Shown one piece after another: positions 1-8,200 of a stretch of DNA of 12,411 nucleotides. The DNA comes from an uncultured Bacteroidales bacterium. Lineage in GTDB: Bacteria; Bacteroidota; Bacteroidia; Bacteroidales; Muribaculaceae. The stretch covers positions 1 to 12,411 of the forward strand of contig CAMWUH010000032.1 in assembly GCA_947177325.1 (NCBI GenBank), in the 5' to 3' direction. Position numbers and translations under genes: made by a program. The notes beneath the pieces are model-generated. The model was given only the letters and a program-made list of their open reading frames with translations. It did not search any database and was not told the DNA's origin. Within the stretch, counting starts at the first letter, position 1, and the number at the start of each line of letters is the position of its first letter.

Positions 1-567
1 AATGTGAGGGTGGTGATCGACCAAAATATCAGTTGAGGCACCATGTTGACATAGTAGTTTCAGCACTTCATCGATATTGCCGCGCTTTTTTGAGCGGGTG
101 TAAAGTTTTCCGTCGGAGAACGCTCCGGCTCCCCCCTCGCCAAAGCAATAATTTGAGTCAGCATCAACGACATCCTCGCGTGAAATACGAGCCATATCTA
201 TGCGACGGCTGTCAACATCTTTGCCTCGTTCCAAAACTATTGGCCTCAATCCGTTTCGGATAAGTTCCAACGCCGCAAACAAACCTGCCGGGCCTGCTCC
301 AACAACGATTACTTGAGGAGACTCCGAAACATCAGGGAACTCAACCTTCTCAAACATCGCATTTTCGGGCATAGGCTCATCAATGTAGGCTTTAACAGTT
401 AAATTGACCATAACCCGGCGTTGTCGAGCATCGATGGAACGCTTCGTAATCAATAAATCTTTGATACGATTAACATCAATATCAAGAGCAGTGGATATTT
501 CTGACTGAAGCAGCAGGGGAGTGGCTGCAATTTTCGGGGCAACTCTGAGCTGAAGTGTTTCGACCAT
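1..567 (-). CDS. FAD-dependent dehydrogenase, COG2509 type (5' part only)
   Basis: The first 189 codons of a gene that continues past the left edge; start ATG is at 567-565. After an N-terminal region of about 80 residues comes a Rossmann dinucleotide fold: VIVVGAGPAG at residues 86-95 gives the GxGxxG motif (G90, G92, G95), and VLERG at 111-115 gives the acidic residue (E113) expected to bind the FAD ribose. The segment CFGEGGAGAFSDGKLYTR (141-158) is a hallmark of the uncharacterised FAD-dependent dehydrogenase family COG2509, whose members are about 520-550 residues, so roughly two thirds lies outside the window. Substrate and physiological role are unknown for the family. It starts 3 nt after the MATE transporter stop and is very probably co-transcribed with it. 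Family assignment is confident; no specific reaction can be given. Confidence 0.88.
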   Translation of the reverse strand, partial: MVETLQLRVAPKIAATPLLLQSEISTALDIDVNRIKDLLITKRSIDARQRRVMVNLTVKAYIDEPMPENAMFEKVEFPDVSESPQVIVVGAGPAGLFAALELIRNGLRPIVLERGKDVDSRRIDMARISREDVVDADSNYCFGEGGAGAFSDGKLYTRSKKRGNIDEVLKLLCQHGASTDILVDHHPHI

Positions 568-570
568 TAT

Positions 571-1959
571 TTAGTGAGTAAGTTTGTTATTGCGACGAAG
601 CATAAATATTAAAGTTGCAACAGCTACTATAAATGCAATGAAGTCAGAAGCTGTCATTGAAATCCATACACCGTTGACACCCAATAATTTCGGCAAGAAA
701 ATCAGCAGTGGCAACAGGAAAAGCAACTGACGGGTGAGTGACAGGAAAATAGATAATTTCGGCTTTCCAATTGACTGGAAAAAGTTTTGAATAATCACCT
801 GAATACCGACTACAGCGTAACATACGAAGTATACTCGGAAAGCATTTTGAGCTAAGTCCGTAAGCTCAGTATCGTTAGTGAAGAGACCGGCTACCGCGCT
901 TGGGAACAATTCGCAGATTGCACAGCCAACCGTTGTTATACAGGCTCCGGTGATAATACCGAAGCGGAGAGTTCGTTTAACCCTTGACCATTGGCCGGCT
1001 CCATAATTGTAACCTAAAATCGGTTGCATACCTTGAGCAACGCCAAACACAATCATCACAAAAAACATTGCGGTGCGATTGAGTATACCATAGGCACCCA
1101 CCGCCAGGTTGCCATCATCTCCTGCATTTGACAAAAGTGCCTTATTAATAAAGATAACTACAACACATGAGCAAACATTCATCAGAAATGGCGAGAGTCC
1201 AATGGCATAAATTCGTTTGATAATACCGCCGGTTAACCACCTGTTGCGAATTTTAAAGTGTATCAGACTCTTACGGGAGATGAAGTGACTAAGTACCCAA
1301 ACAAAGGCTACGAATTGAGAGCAGACTGTTGCAAAGGCAGCACCTTTAATTCCCCAACCGAATTTAAATATAAAGAGCGGAGCCAGCGCCACATTACAAA
1401 TAACTGATATCAAAGCTGAAATCATAGCTTTACGAGGATAGCCGGTGGCGCGCATAAGATTGTTAAGCCCTATGAACACATAAGAGATTGGGGTTCCGTA
1501 AAGAATTACCGTCATGAAATCGCGGGCAAATGGGAGAGTTTCGGGTGTAGCGCCGAAAAACAATAATATGTCGTCAAGGAATATCAGTGTCAACCCTCCG
1601 AATATAACCGAATGAATCAAACAAAGAGTAAAAACATTGTTGACTACATCGGTTGCTCGCGGAAGGTTTTTTTGACCAAGGAAAATAGAAGATATCGTTG
1701 CACCGCCAACCGCCACAAGCGTACAGAATGCAATTACCAGGTTCATTAAAGGGAAGGTAATCGCCAATCCGGCAATTGCCAACGGACCAACTCCATGGCC
1801 TATGAAAATGCTGTCGATAATATTATACAAAGAAGTGGCAACCATTGCAATAATGGCCGGCACAGAATATTGTAACAAAAGCTTACCGATTGACTTGGAG
1901 CCAAGGGCATTTTCTTGATTTGACGTGGATGAAATAGTTGACGACGTGGATGATGACAT
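571..1959 (-). CDS. MATE family efflux transporter (MepA/NorM-like)
   Basis: A 462-residue inner-membrane protein of the usual MATE length (about 450) with about 12 hydrophobic segments in two similar halves. Typical signatures are the first-helix region YSVPAIIAMVATSLYNIIDS (31-50) followed by IFIGHGVGPLAIAG (51-64), and the second-half motif GMQPILGYNYGAGQ (310-323). Family members export cationic drugs or metabolites using a Na+ or H+ gradient; the substrate here cannot be read from sequence. The first 20 residues are a Ser/Thr-rich cytoplasmic tail that contains a 21-bp partial duplication. The next in-frame Met is at residue 39, inside the first helix, so the start at 1959 is the only sensible one. 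The gene is divergent from the HAD gene and leads the FAD-protein gene by 3 nt. Confidence 0.93.
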   Translation of the reverse strand: MSSSTSSTISSTSNQENALGSKSIGKLLLQYSVPAIIAMVATSLYNIIDSIFIGHGVGPLAIAGLAITFPLMNLVIAFCTLVAVGGATISSIFLGQKNLPRATDVVNNVFTLCLIHSVIFGGLTLIFLDDILLFFGATPETLPFARDFMTVILYGTPISYVFIGLNNLMRATGYPRKAMISALISVICNVALAPLFIFKFGWGIKGAAFATVCSQFVAFVWVLSHFISRKSLIHFKIRNRWLTGGIIKRIYAIGLSPFLMNVCSCVVVIFINKALLSNAGDDGNLAVGAYGILNRTAMFFVMIVFGVAQGMQPILGYNYGAGQWSRVKRTLRFGIITGACITTVGCAICELFPSAVAGLFTNDTELTDLAQNAFRVYFVCYAVVGIQVIIQNFFQSIGKPKLSIFLSLTRQLLFLLPLLIFLPKLLGVNGVWISMTASDFIAFIVAVATLIFMLRRNNKLTH

Positions 1960-1969
1960 AAATTATATT

Positions 1970-1977
1970 CAAAAATA
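1970..1977 (-). promoter_or_regulatory. Candidate -7 box for the MATE/FAD-protein operon
   Basis: On the minus strand this reads TATTTTTG, matching the Bacteroidetes -7 consensus TAnnTTTG. A clear TTTG -33 element is not seen at the usual 19-21 nt spacing. The predicted transcription start would be only about 4 nt before the ATG at 1959, so the leader would be almost absent. This is a motif match only. Confidence 0.35.
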
Positions 1978-2030
1978 TCTATTCTATAATATTTAACACC
2001 ACTTATCGGCAGTTTGTTGAATTTTTGTTG

Positions 2031-2038
2031 TAATTTTG
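2031..2038 (+). promoter_or_regulatory. Candidate -7 box for the HAD gene, possibly leaderless
   Basis: TAATTTTG matches the Bacteroidetes -7 consensus TAnnTTTG and ends 4 nt before the ATG at 2043. A TTTG lies upstream at 2013-2016, but its 14-nt spacing is short compared with the usual 19-21 nt. With the usual distance to +1, transcription would begin at or just inside the start codon, implying a leaderless mRNA. Confidence 0.4.
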
Positions 2039-2042
2039 AGCC

Positions 2043-2672
2043 ATGGAAACACGTAGAGCTGCTTTATTTGACCTTGACGGAGTCATTATTGACACAGAAT
2101 CGCTATATACTGAATTTTGGGCGGAGATTGGACGAAGATATAATCAGCCGTCACCGACCTTTGCATTCGACATCAAGGGGTCAACTCTAAAAGAAATTTT
2201 AGAGCGATACTTCAAAGATGATGTTACACGCCGGCAAGTGAAAAACGACATCCACTCCTTTGAGGACAACATGAAATATCGAATTTTTGATGGTGTCACT
2301 GAGTTCCTGACAACCCTCCGACAATCCGGCTTCAAAACGGCAATAGTTACATCGAGCGACAACGCGAAAATGGACTTCCTTTGGCAACAGCAACCAAAGC
2401 TTGCCGATTACTTTGATGTAATAATAAACGGGTCGATGGTTGAGAATTCCAAACCACATCCTGAGGGTTATTTGAAAGCGGCAAAAGAATGTGGCTGCGA
2501 CATCAAAGATTGCTATGTTTTCGAGGACTCATTCCAAGGGCTGGAAGCAGGCCGACGAAGTGGCGCCAAGGTAATCGCTTTATCTACCACCAACTCTGCC
2601 GATAAACTTTTTGGAAAGGCCGACGAAATAATTCCTTCATTTAAAGGCTTTACGGTTGCCGACCTCCCATAA
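2043..2672 (+). CDS. HAD superfamily phosphatase (beta-phosphoglucomutase-like, subfamily IA)
   Basis: A 209-residue cytoplasmic hydrolase with all four HAD motifs. Motif I is FDLDGVIIDTE with nucleophile D10 and acid/base D12; motif II is IVTSSD with T103/S104; motif III is the lysine K137 in NSKPHPEGY; motif IV is VFEDSFQGLEAG with E161 and D162 for Mg2+ binding. An alpha-helical cap (about residues 20-85) follows motif I, as in the beta-phosphoglucomutase / phosphoglycolate phosphatase group. These enzymes remove phosphate from, or isomerise, small sugar phosphates; the particular substrate cannot be told. Motif I begins at residue 9, so the ATG at 2043 is required as start. The gene stands alone on the plus strand, convergent with nadC. 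Confidence 0.9.
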   Translation: METRRAALFDLDGVIIDTESLYTEFWAEIGRRYNQPSPTFAFDIKGSTLKEILERYFKDDVTRRQVKNDIHSFEDNMKYRIFDGVTEFLTTLRQSGFKTAIVTSSDNAKMDFLWQQQPKLADYFDVIINGSMVENSKPHPEGYLKAAKECGCDIKDCYVFEDSFQGLEAGRRSGAKVIALSTTNSADKLFGKADEIIPSFKGFTVADLP

Positions 2673-2687
2673 ACCGTTTATCGGCAA
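2656..2687. terminator. Inverted repeat between convergent HAD and nadC genes
   Basis: TTGCCGA (2656-2662) and TCGGCAA (2681-2687) form a perfect 7-bp inverted repeat around an 18-nt loop. The loop can itself fold (TAAA/TTTA around CCG), stacked on the right arm. The left arm lies inside the last codons of the HAD gene. There is no run of T on either side, so it is not a classic intrinsic terminator. Its place between two convergent genes suggests a weak bidirectional terminator. Confidence 0.35.
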
Positions 2688-2720
2688 GAAGTCAGAGATT
2701 AGGGATATCTATTATCAAGA

Positions 2721-3569
2721 TTAGTCAACGTGTTTGAAGCTCATGTCGAGACCTTTGACGCTATGAGTAAGTGCTCCAACAGAAATATAGTCAACACCGG
2801 TTTCTCCATATTGGCGAAGAGTATCTAATGTGATACCTCCCGAAGACTCAATTTCAACCCTACCATTGATATGCTTCACTGCTTCGGCAGTTTGAGCCGG
2901 AGTGAAGTTATCAAGCATAATGCGGTCAACACCGGCCGCCAAAGCCTCATCAATTTCAGCAGTGTTTCTGACTTCTACTTCAATTTTCAAATCTTTATTG
3001 TTTTTGGCGCAATATTCTTTGGCAGCATTAACCGCATTTGTGATACCCCCGGCAAAGTCAACGTGATTGTCTTTAATCAAAATCATATCAAAGAGGCCGA
3101 TACGGTGGTTTTTCCCTCCACCAATCGCAACAGCTTCTTTCTCAAGCAATCGCATTCCCGGAGTCGTTTTGCGGGTATCAAGCACTTTGGTTTTCAGCCC
3201 TTCAAGGCGGCTTTGATATTTATCGGTCATAGTAGCGATGCCACTCATTCGTTGCATAATGTTGAGCATTGTACGCTCTGTTTGAAGCAGCGATCTGACG
3301 CTACCCTCAACAACGAAAGCAATGTCGCCTTTTTTCACACGAGCACCATCATTGATAAACACGGTCATTTTCAATTCCGGATCAAACATTTTAAACACTT
3401 TGCGTGCAATATCAACTCCGGCCAATATGCCATCTTCTTTAACAATGAGTTGTTGCTTACCTTTGGCTTCTGCCGGGATAGTTGACAGAGTGGTATGATC
3501 GCCATCGCCGACATCTTCGGCAAATGCAAGTTTAAGGAGGTCGTCGATTAATTCGTCGTTAGTTTTCAT
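2721..3569 (-). CDS. nadC: Nicotinate-nucleotide pyrophosphorylase (quinolinate phosphoribosyltransferase)
   Basis: A 282-residue enzyme of normal NadC length. It converts quinolinate and PRPP into nicotinate mononucleotide, PPi and CO2 in de novo NAD synthesis. The N-terminal part (about 1-110) holds the open-faced sandwich fold with AFAEDVGDGDHTT (15-27) and TERTMLN (97-103). The C-terminal barrel carries LDTRKTTPGMR (130-140), GGGKNHRIGLFDMILIKDNH (150-169), the LDNF segment (219-222), EIESSGGI (239-246) and VGALTHS (264-270). The expected substrate-binding residues R99, R133, K134, H155, R156 and K166 are all present. Nothing is missing or disrupted. nadA and nadB are not in this window. 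The gene has its own strong promoter candidate, overlapping the rlmH promoter, and a leader of about 22 nt. Confidence 0.96.
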   Translation of the reverse strand: MKTNDELIDDLLKLAFAEDVGDGDHTTLSTIPAEAKGKQQLIVKEDGILAGVDIARKVFKMFDPELKMTVFINDGARVKKGDIAFVVEGSVRSLLQTERTMLNIMQRMSGIATMTDKYQSRLEGLKTKVLDTRKTTPGMRLLEKEAVAIGGGKNHRIGLFDMILIKDNHVDFAGGITNAVNAAKEYCAKNNKDLKIEVEVRNTAEIDEALAAGVDRIMLDNFTPAQTAEAVKHINGRVEIESSGGITLDTLRQYGETGVDYISVGALTHSVKGLDMSFKHVD

Positions 3570-3595
3570 AAAGTTCCTATTTTTAGTTAATTTTG
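3564..3595 (+). promoter_or_regulatory. rlmH promoter (Bacteroidetes type)
   Basis: The -7 box TAATTTTG (3588-3595) matches TAnnTTTG exactly. TTTC at 3564-3567, a three-of-four match to TTTG, sits 20 nt upstream and overlaps the nadC start codon. The predicted transcription start is near 3602, giving a leader of about 26 nt before the ATG at 3628. Confidence 0.6.
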
Positions 3596-3597
3596 TA

Positions 3598-3628
3598 CAA
3601 AGTTAAGAAAAAACCACATAATTTCAAA
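3598..3628 (-). promoter_or_regulatory. nadC promoter (Bacteroidetes type)
   Basis: On the minus strand TTTG (3628-3625) is followed after exactly 19 nt by TAACTTTG (3605-3598), a full match to the Bacteroidetes primary-sigma consensus (TTTG, then TAnnTTTG). The -33 box touches the first base of the rlmH start codon. The predicted transcription start is near 3591, about 22 nt before the nadC ATG. This is the best promoter match I found in the window. Confidence 0.7.
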
Positions 3629-4101
3629 TGAAAATCCAATTGCTTGCCATCGGTAAAACAACGACCTCCTATTTACAACAAGGTATAGATATTTACACCA
3701 AACGCCTGACACATTATGTACCATTTGAATTTAAAATTTTGCCTGACGTAAAAAACACCAAGGCAATGACTTCAGATGTTCAGAAAATCAAGGAAGGGGA
3801 GATGTTTTTATCAACGATTGGACCGGGGGATTTCATAGTGTTGCTTGACGAGCGTGGAAAAGAATATACTTCGCGCCAATTCTCTGAATTCATTGAACGG
3901 AAGATGGTGGAGATTTCGCGCAACTTAATTTTCGTTATCGGCGGCCCATACGGTTTCTCCGACGAGATGTATCAGCGTGCGGATATGAAGTTATCCTTCT
4001 CAAAAATGACATTCTCTCACGAAATGATCAGACTATTTTTTGTTGAGCAGGTATATCGGGCAATGACGATAATGAGAGGAGAGCCATACCACCACGATTA
4101 A
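3628..4101 (+). CDS. rlmH: 23S rRNA (pseudouridine-1915-N3)-methyltransferase
   Basis: A 157-residue SPOUT-class methyltransferase, the normal RlmH length. It uses S-adenosylmethionine to methylate N3 of the pseudouridine at 23S rRNA position 1915 (E. coli numbering) in helix 69 of assembled ribosomes. The trefoil-knot SAM site is recognisable from LLDERGKEYTS (72-82), FVIGGPYGFS (102-111) and LSFSKMTFSHEMIR (122-135). The conserved C-terminal tail EQVYRAMTIMRGEPYHH (140-156) is intact. The fold is nearly full domain, with no extension. The gene is transcribed alone, diverging from nadC and converging on hemW with a 10-nt gap. Confidence 0.96.
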   Translation: MKIQLLAIGKTTTSYLQQGIDIYTKRLTHYVPFEFKILPDVKNTKAMTSDVQKIKEGEMFLSTIGPGDFIVLLDERGKEYTSRQFSEFIERKMVEISRNLIFVIGGPYGFSDEMYQRADMKLSFSKMTFSHEMIRLFFVEQVYRAMTIMRGEPYHHD

Positions 4102-4125
4102 CACGTGATTATTACACGATTAACA
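4093..4125. repeat. 11-bp direct repeat at the rlmH/hemW convergent ends
   Basis: CACGATTAACA occurs at 4093-4103 and again at 4115-4125, 22 nt apart. The first copy contains the rlmH stop codon; the second encodes the last residues of HemW on the other strand. A small tandem duplication or replication slippage is the simplest origin. There is no clear terminator hairpin here. Confidence 0.55.
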
Positions 4126-5224
4126 AGTCACGAATAATAGCATCACTCATTAACCAATTCTTCTCATCGACTCGACCAAATTCCGCATTAGTTAATATTT
4201 GGGGATGCTTGGCGAGTTCATTCCACAACTGACCGGCATAAGAGGGGAAACGTAGTTCAAGGAATTTTTTACTTATTCCGGCAGCGGTGCGAAGCGAGGT
4301 GAAGATGTAGTCGTTGAGTTGGTCAACAACTGTTTCGGTTTCGATTTTGAAAAATTGCTGATTGTCAGCTAAAGTGCCTAAATAATCCTTCAGGTTGGCC
4401 GGATTGAATCGACGTAATGAGCCATCAAAGCTGTGGGCTCCGGGGCCCAAGCCTAAATAGGGAGTAAAATCCCAATAGCGGCAATTATGGATGGCCCTAA
4501 ACCCCGGTTTGGCAAAATTAGAGATCTCGTAATGCTCATAGCCAGAACTACGCAGAGCCTCGCACAGGTCATAGTAGATTGCAACAAACTCTTCGTCGGG
4601 GCAAGGTTGTAACTTCCCGGCCTGCACCATTGCCCATAGCTTTGTTCCTTGCTCAATCATTAAAGCGTAGGCCGAGATATGCTTGGGATGAAATTTCAAA
4701 AGCAATTTGAGATTATCTGCAAATTCAGCTAATCCTTCTCCCGGCAAACCATAAATCAAGTCGGCACTATAATTCCATTGCTTTGAGGCCAGGACTTCCA
4801 GTGCCGCCAAAGCACTGTCTTGGTCATGGCTCCGATTAATCAACTTTAGTGTTGAGTTATTGAATGATTGCACCCCCATACTAATGCGATTAAATCCGAT
4901 TGATGCTAAGAAATCAACATATTCATTGGTTACATCATCGGGATTAACCTCAATGGTGCGTTCTCCATTTTCAGATAAATTATAGATTTCTGAAAGTGAG
5001 AAGACAAGTCGTTGCAGATTTGCTTTAGATAACACTGATGGTGTTCCACCACCAATATATATAGTGTCAAAATCGCGGCCTACTTCTTCACACCGTTGTT
5101 TGGCCTCGGCAATCAAAGCGTCGATGTAAGCTGAATGCAACTCTTCTCTATGAGGCATAGAATAAAAGTCGCAATAAGCACATTTTGACTTGCAAAAAGG
5201 GATATGAATATACAGGCCGCTCAC
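4112..5224 (-). CDS. hemW: Radical SAM haem chaperone HemW
   Basis: A 370-residue radical SAM protein. The 4Fe-4S motif is C11-x3-C15-x2-C18, followed by D19-F20. True oxygen-independent coproporphyrinogen oxidases (HemN) have an additional cysteine just after this motif; its absence, together with the short N-terminus, points to HemW. SAM-binding elements include IYIGGGTPS (55-63). The HemW-family block NCRYWDFTPYLGLGPGAHSF (247-266) precedes a C-terminal domain (about 300-370). HemW proteins bind haem and are thought to insert it into membrane respiratory enzymes; many entries in databases are mislabelled as coproporphyrinogen III oxidase. It is the last gene of the right-hand cluster, 14 nt after the nuclease gene. 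Confidence 0.92.
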   Translation of the reverse strand: MSGLYIHIPFCKSKCAYCDFYSMPHREELHSAYIDALIAEAKQRCEEVGRDFDTIYIGGGTPSVLSKANLQRLVFSLSEIYNLSENGERTIEVNPDDVTNEYVDFLASIGFNRISMGVQSFNNSTLKLINRSHDQDSALAALEVLASKQWNYSADLIYGLPGEGLAEFADNLKLLLKFHPKHISAYALMIEQGTKLWAMVQAGKLQPCPDEEFVAIYYDLCEALRSSGYEHYEISNFAKPGFRAIHNCRYWDFTPYLGLGPGAHSFDGSLRRFNPANLKDYLGTLADNQQFFKIETETVVDQLNDYIFTSLRTAAGISKKFLELRFPSYAGQLWNELAKHPQILTNAEFGRVDEKNWLMSDAIIRDLLIV

Positions 5225-5238
5225 TACTATTTATTCCA

Positions 5239-8200
5239 TTAGTTACACAAATCCTTAAATCGACAATACTTGCAGTGGTCGTCGGAAGGTTGATTCCTGA
5301 AGGGAACATTCTGATCGAACAGATCGTTCAAAACTTCAGTCAATCGCTCCATAAATTCATCATTAAAGTCGTGATAGTCAGTTACATCTTTTTTTTCAAT
5401 GATTATTGGAGACAGACTATCCTTTGCAACGTTTCTAAGCGAGAAAATCCAAGGCGACATTTTCCCTTGAAATTGGTGGTCTTGAGCATAAGCGTTGCAG
5501 TAAAGCAAACATTGCAACAACGCTTTTTTTCGTCCCGGTTTATCGGTATTAAACAAATCGTCCATTGACGAAGCTGATGTTTTGTCGCTACCGGTTTTAT
5601 AATCAATGACTTGCAATATTTTCTCCCCCTCGGTTTCAACGAAGTCTACTCTATCGATCACGTAGGTAAGATTAATAGTTAAATCGTCGTTAACCTTGAA
5701 TGGTATTTTCTTTTTCTTTTCTGCTTCAAGAAAATAGAATGGAGTGCGCGATTCCTCTTTTTTCAAAAGAGTTTTTACCATTTCCACCATAATATGATGG
5801 TAAATATCATTCTGACCGATGAGCGGGGCAGTGCTATCAGGTTTTTTCAAATATTCCTTTCTGATTGCAAAAGCAACCGCTTCGTTGACAACCTTATCAG
5901 CTCTCATTTCTTTAAGAACATTCTTGTCAACATAAAGTGGTTTATGATTTGAGCCGGTTGCTTTCTCACGCTGATTATTGTAGATGGTTTCGAGGGCCGA
6001 ATGCACTACCTTGCCGAAAATGCTGGCATCCATGAAATCTTTCATCTCCTCGTCTTCGTAATATTCCTTGATGTTTTGGAGATAAAATTGAAGAGGGCAA
6101 TTGATAAAAGCATTAATAGAACTTGCCGACAGGAATTTTTTCCCGTTAGGATAAAGATACTGCCGGATTTGACTCATTATTTCATCGGTCTTAACGATTT
6201 CAATTGAGCCTTTTGTTCGTTCGAGCTTAACGTCAAACGATTTCGCCGTGAATTTGATATTCTCAGGCGGTGCCATAAACATCAGCTGATCGACATAGCG
6301 TGAAACCTGGCCACTTTTTGTACCCGAGCTTCGACCGTCGTATAATAGCACTATGTTTTTAGCTCTTGAAATCATTCGGTAAAAATAGTAGGCATAGATG
6401 CTTTCCTGATGCTCTATTGTCGACATTTGATATGCTTCTCGCAAAGCATTAGGTATAAACGACTTAGAGAAATGACGGCGAGGGAAAATTCGCTCATTCA
6501 TCGAAGGAATTATGATAGTTTCAAAGTCGAGGTTTCGGTTTTCGAGTACACCCATAATCTGCAATCCCTTAAGCGGCAAACCTGTAAAGGTAACTTTCTG
6601 ATTGCCCAATAACCGGTCAACAAGATGAAACACCGTATGTGTCTGAAGGAAAATTTCCTCAGGCCTCATGTAGGTGGTGATAAGGTTAACAAACTGCTCA
6701 AGCGCATCTTTGTAATATGCAAGAAATGCCTGCTGCATTGACATCATTCTATCGCCAAACAGCGCCTTATCGTCAATGAATATATCGTCAAATTCGTCGT
6801 CAAAAACTTGAAACTCAACATCTTGCTCATCAAGGCTATTTAATAACCAATCAATTAGGTTGTTGAGATAGTCTATAGCGTTAAACCAGTTATCGGTGTC
6901 GGCCAACACAAATACAGGGCACAGGGAAGCAAGTTTAGGGTCGTCAAACAAATCAGCGGGAACTTGAAAGTATCGATTGTCATTAATCAACGCCGTTAAA
7001 TAATCGCATGCTTCAGGATCAACTTCTCTAATTAATGGATTGGTTATCAACTTCAAAACATCGGTATAAAGGAAATTTCCTCCATTTTTGTTTAGTTTTG
7101 ACCTCAACTGAAGCTGAATAATGTCATGAAACAACGTAGCGATTGGAGTTTGTCGCAATGGATAGCCCATAGTGACATTGAGCAGCGATTTCTTTGACGA
7201 ACGCTTCTCTGACACATTCACCTCAACTCTCAAAAGTTTCTCCGGCAATGAACGTAAAAGGGGGAGACAAACGGCTTCGTCAGGCAAAATAACAGCCGTA
7301 TTCATCAATTGATTTTGCGCATGTTCAAAAGTTGCTTTTTCCGACAACTCCGAGGCTAAAAGGTCGCTATGTTGATAGCTGATTAAATCGGCTATAATCT
7401 GTGTCTGGGCCAAAGTTGAAGGGACGGAAACGATTTCAATATTTGGATAAGGAAGTTTCTCACGCCCTACTTCATTATAAATCGAGGGAAATTCTTTGAC
7501 GAGTTTGGAAAGAAAACGTGTTGCGGAGTTAGATTTAAATTCAAACGCCGGCGAAGCATAATCCCAATAGAAATCGCCGATACCTTTGCGCTTGAATTGA
7601 TCAAAAATTTCCTCTTCTGATTTTGACAAGACATTGAAGCCGACGAAAATATAACGTTTGAATCGAAAGTCCTCCGCTCCCATAGTTTTCAACCGGGCAA
7701 CGCAATCGCGATAAGCCATACCGGAATAAGCGAGTCCAAGTGTGCGGAGCTCTTTCTTAAACTCAGTGTATAACTCAAACATTGATTGCCAAAGCTTAAT
7801 GAAGCCCGGCACATTCTTTTTCCGTTCTGAGGCAGTTTCAATCGTCCCGTCGCCTTTATAAATAACATGCGCCCAGAATTTTTCTGCTTCCGGAGGCATC
7901 TCAATGCTTTTAAAATATTTTTGCAGCTCGGCATATTGTTCGGGAGTCAAATAATTAGACTTTATTTCTTTAATGACCTCTATATTATGGAACAGCTGCT
8001 CAGCATCAACTAAATATTTATCAACGTCGTTAAAATCATTTAGCACCACTTCAGCCCAGTACTGAAATTTGTTGAAATCAAGCAGATTACTTCCTTTTTC
8101 CAACATCTTCTTAGACGCGTGAGCGGTAACTATTTTGCTGTAGACTTTATATAAGATGAAGATAAGCTCGATTCGACCAGCATCAACCGTGTCGGTTAAG

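Noticed and set aside
33..263. Plus-strand frame of 76 codons near the left edge.
   Set aside because: Antisense to the FAD-binding protein, whose Rossmann and GEGGAG motifs are clear on the minus strand.
2871..3485. Open frame of 204 codons on the plus strand opposite nadC.
   Set aside because: It lies wholly antisense to a complete, well-conserved nadC. Its translation shows no recognisable domain, so it is a shadow frame.
4112..5224. Naming the radical SAM gene as oxygen-independent coproporphyrinogen III oxidase (hemN).
   Set aside because: The extra cysteine of HemN after the CxxxCxxC motif is replaced (CDF), and the protein has the short HemW form.
5185..5568. Open frame of 127 codons on the plus strand across the hemW/nuclease junction.
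   Set aside because: Antisense to the conserved Fe-S cysteine end of the nuclease and to the hemW radical SAM motif; no independent coding signs.
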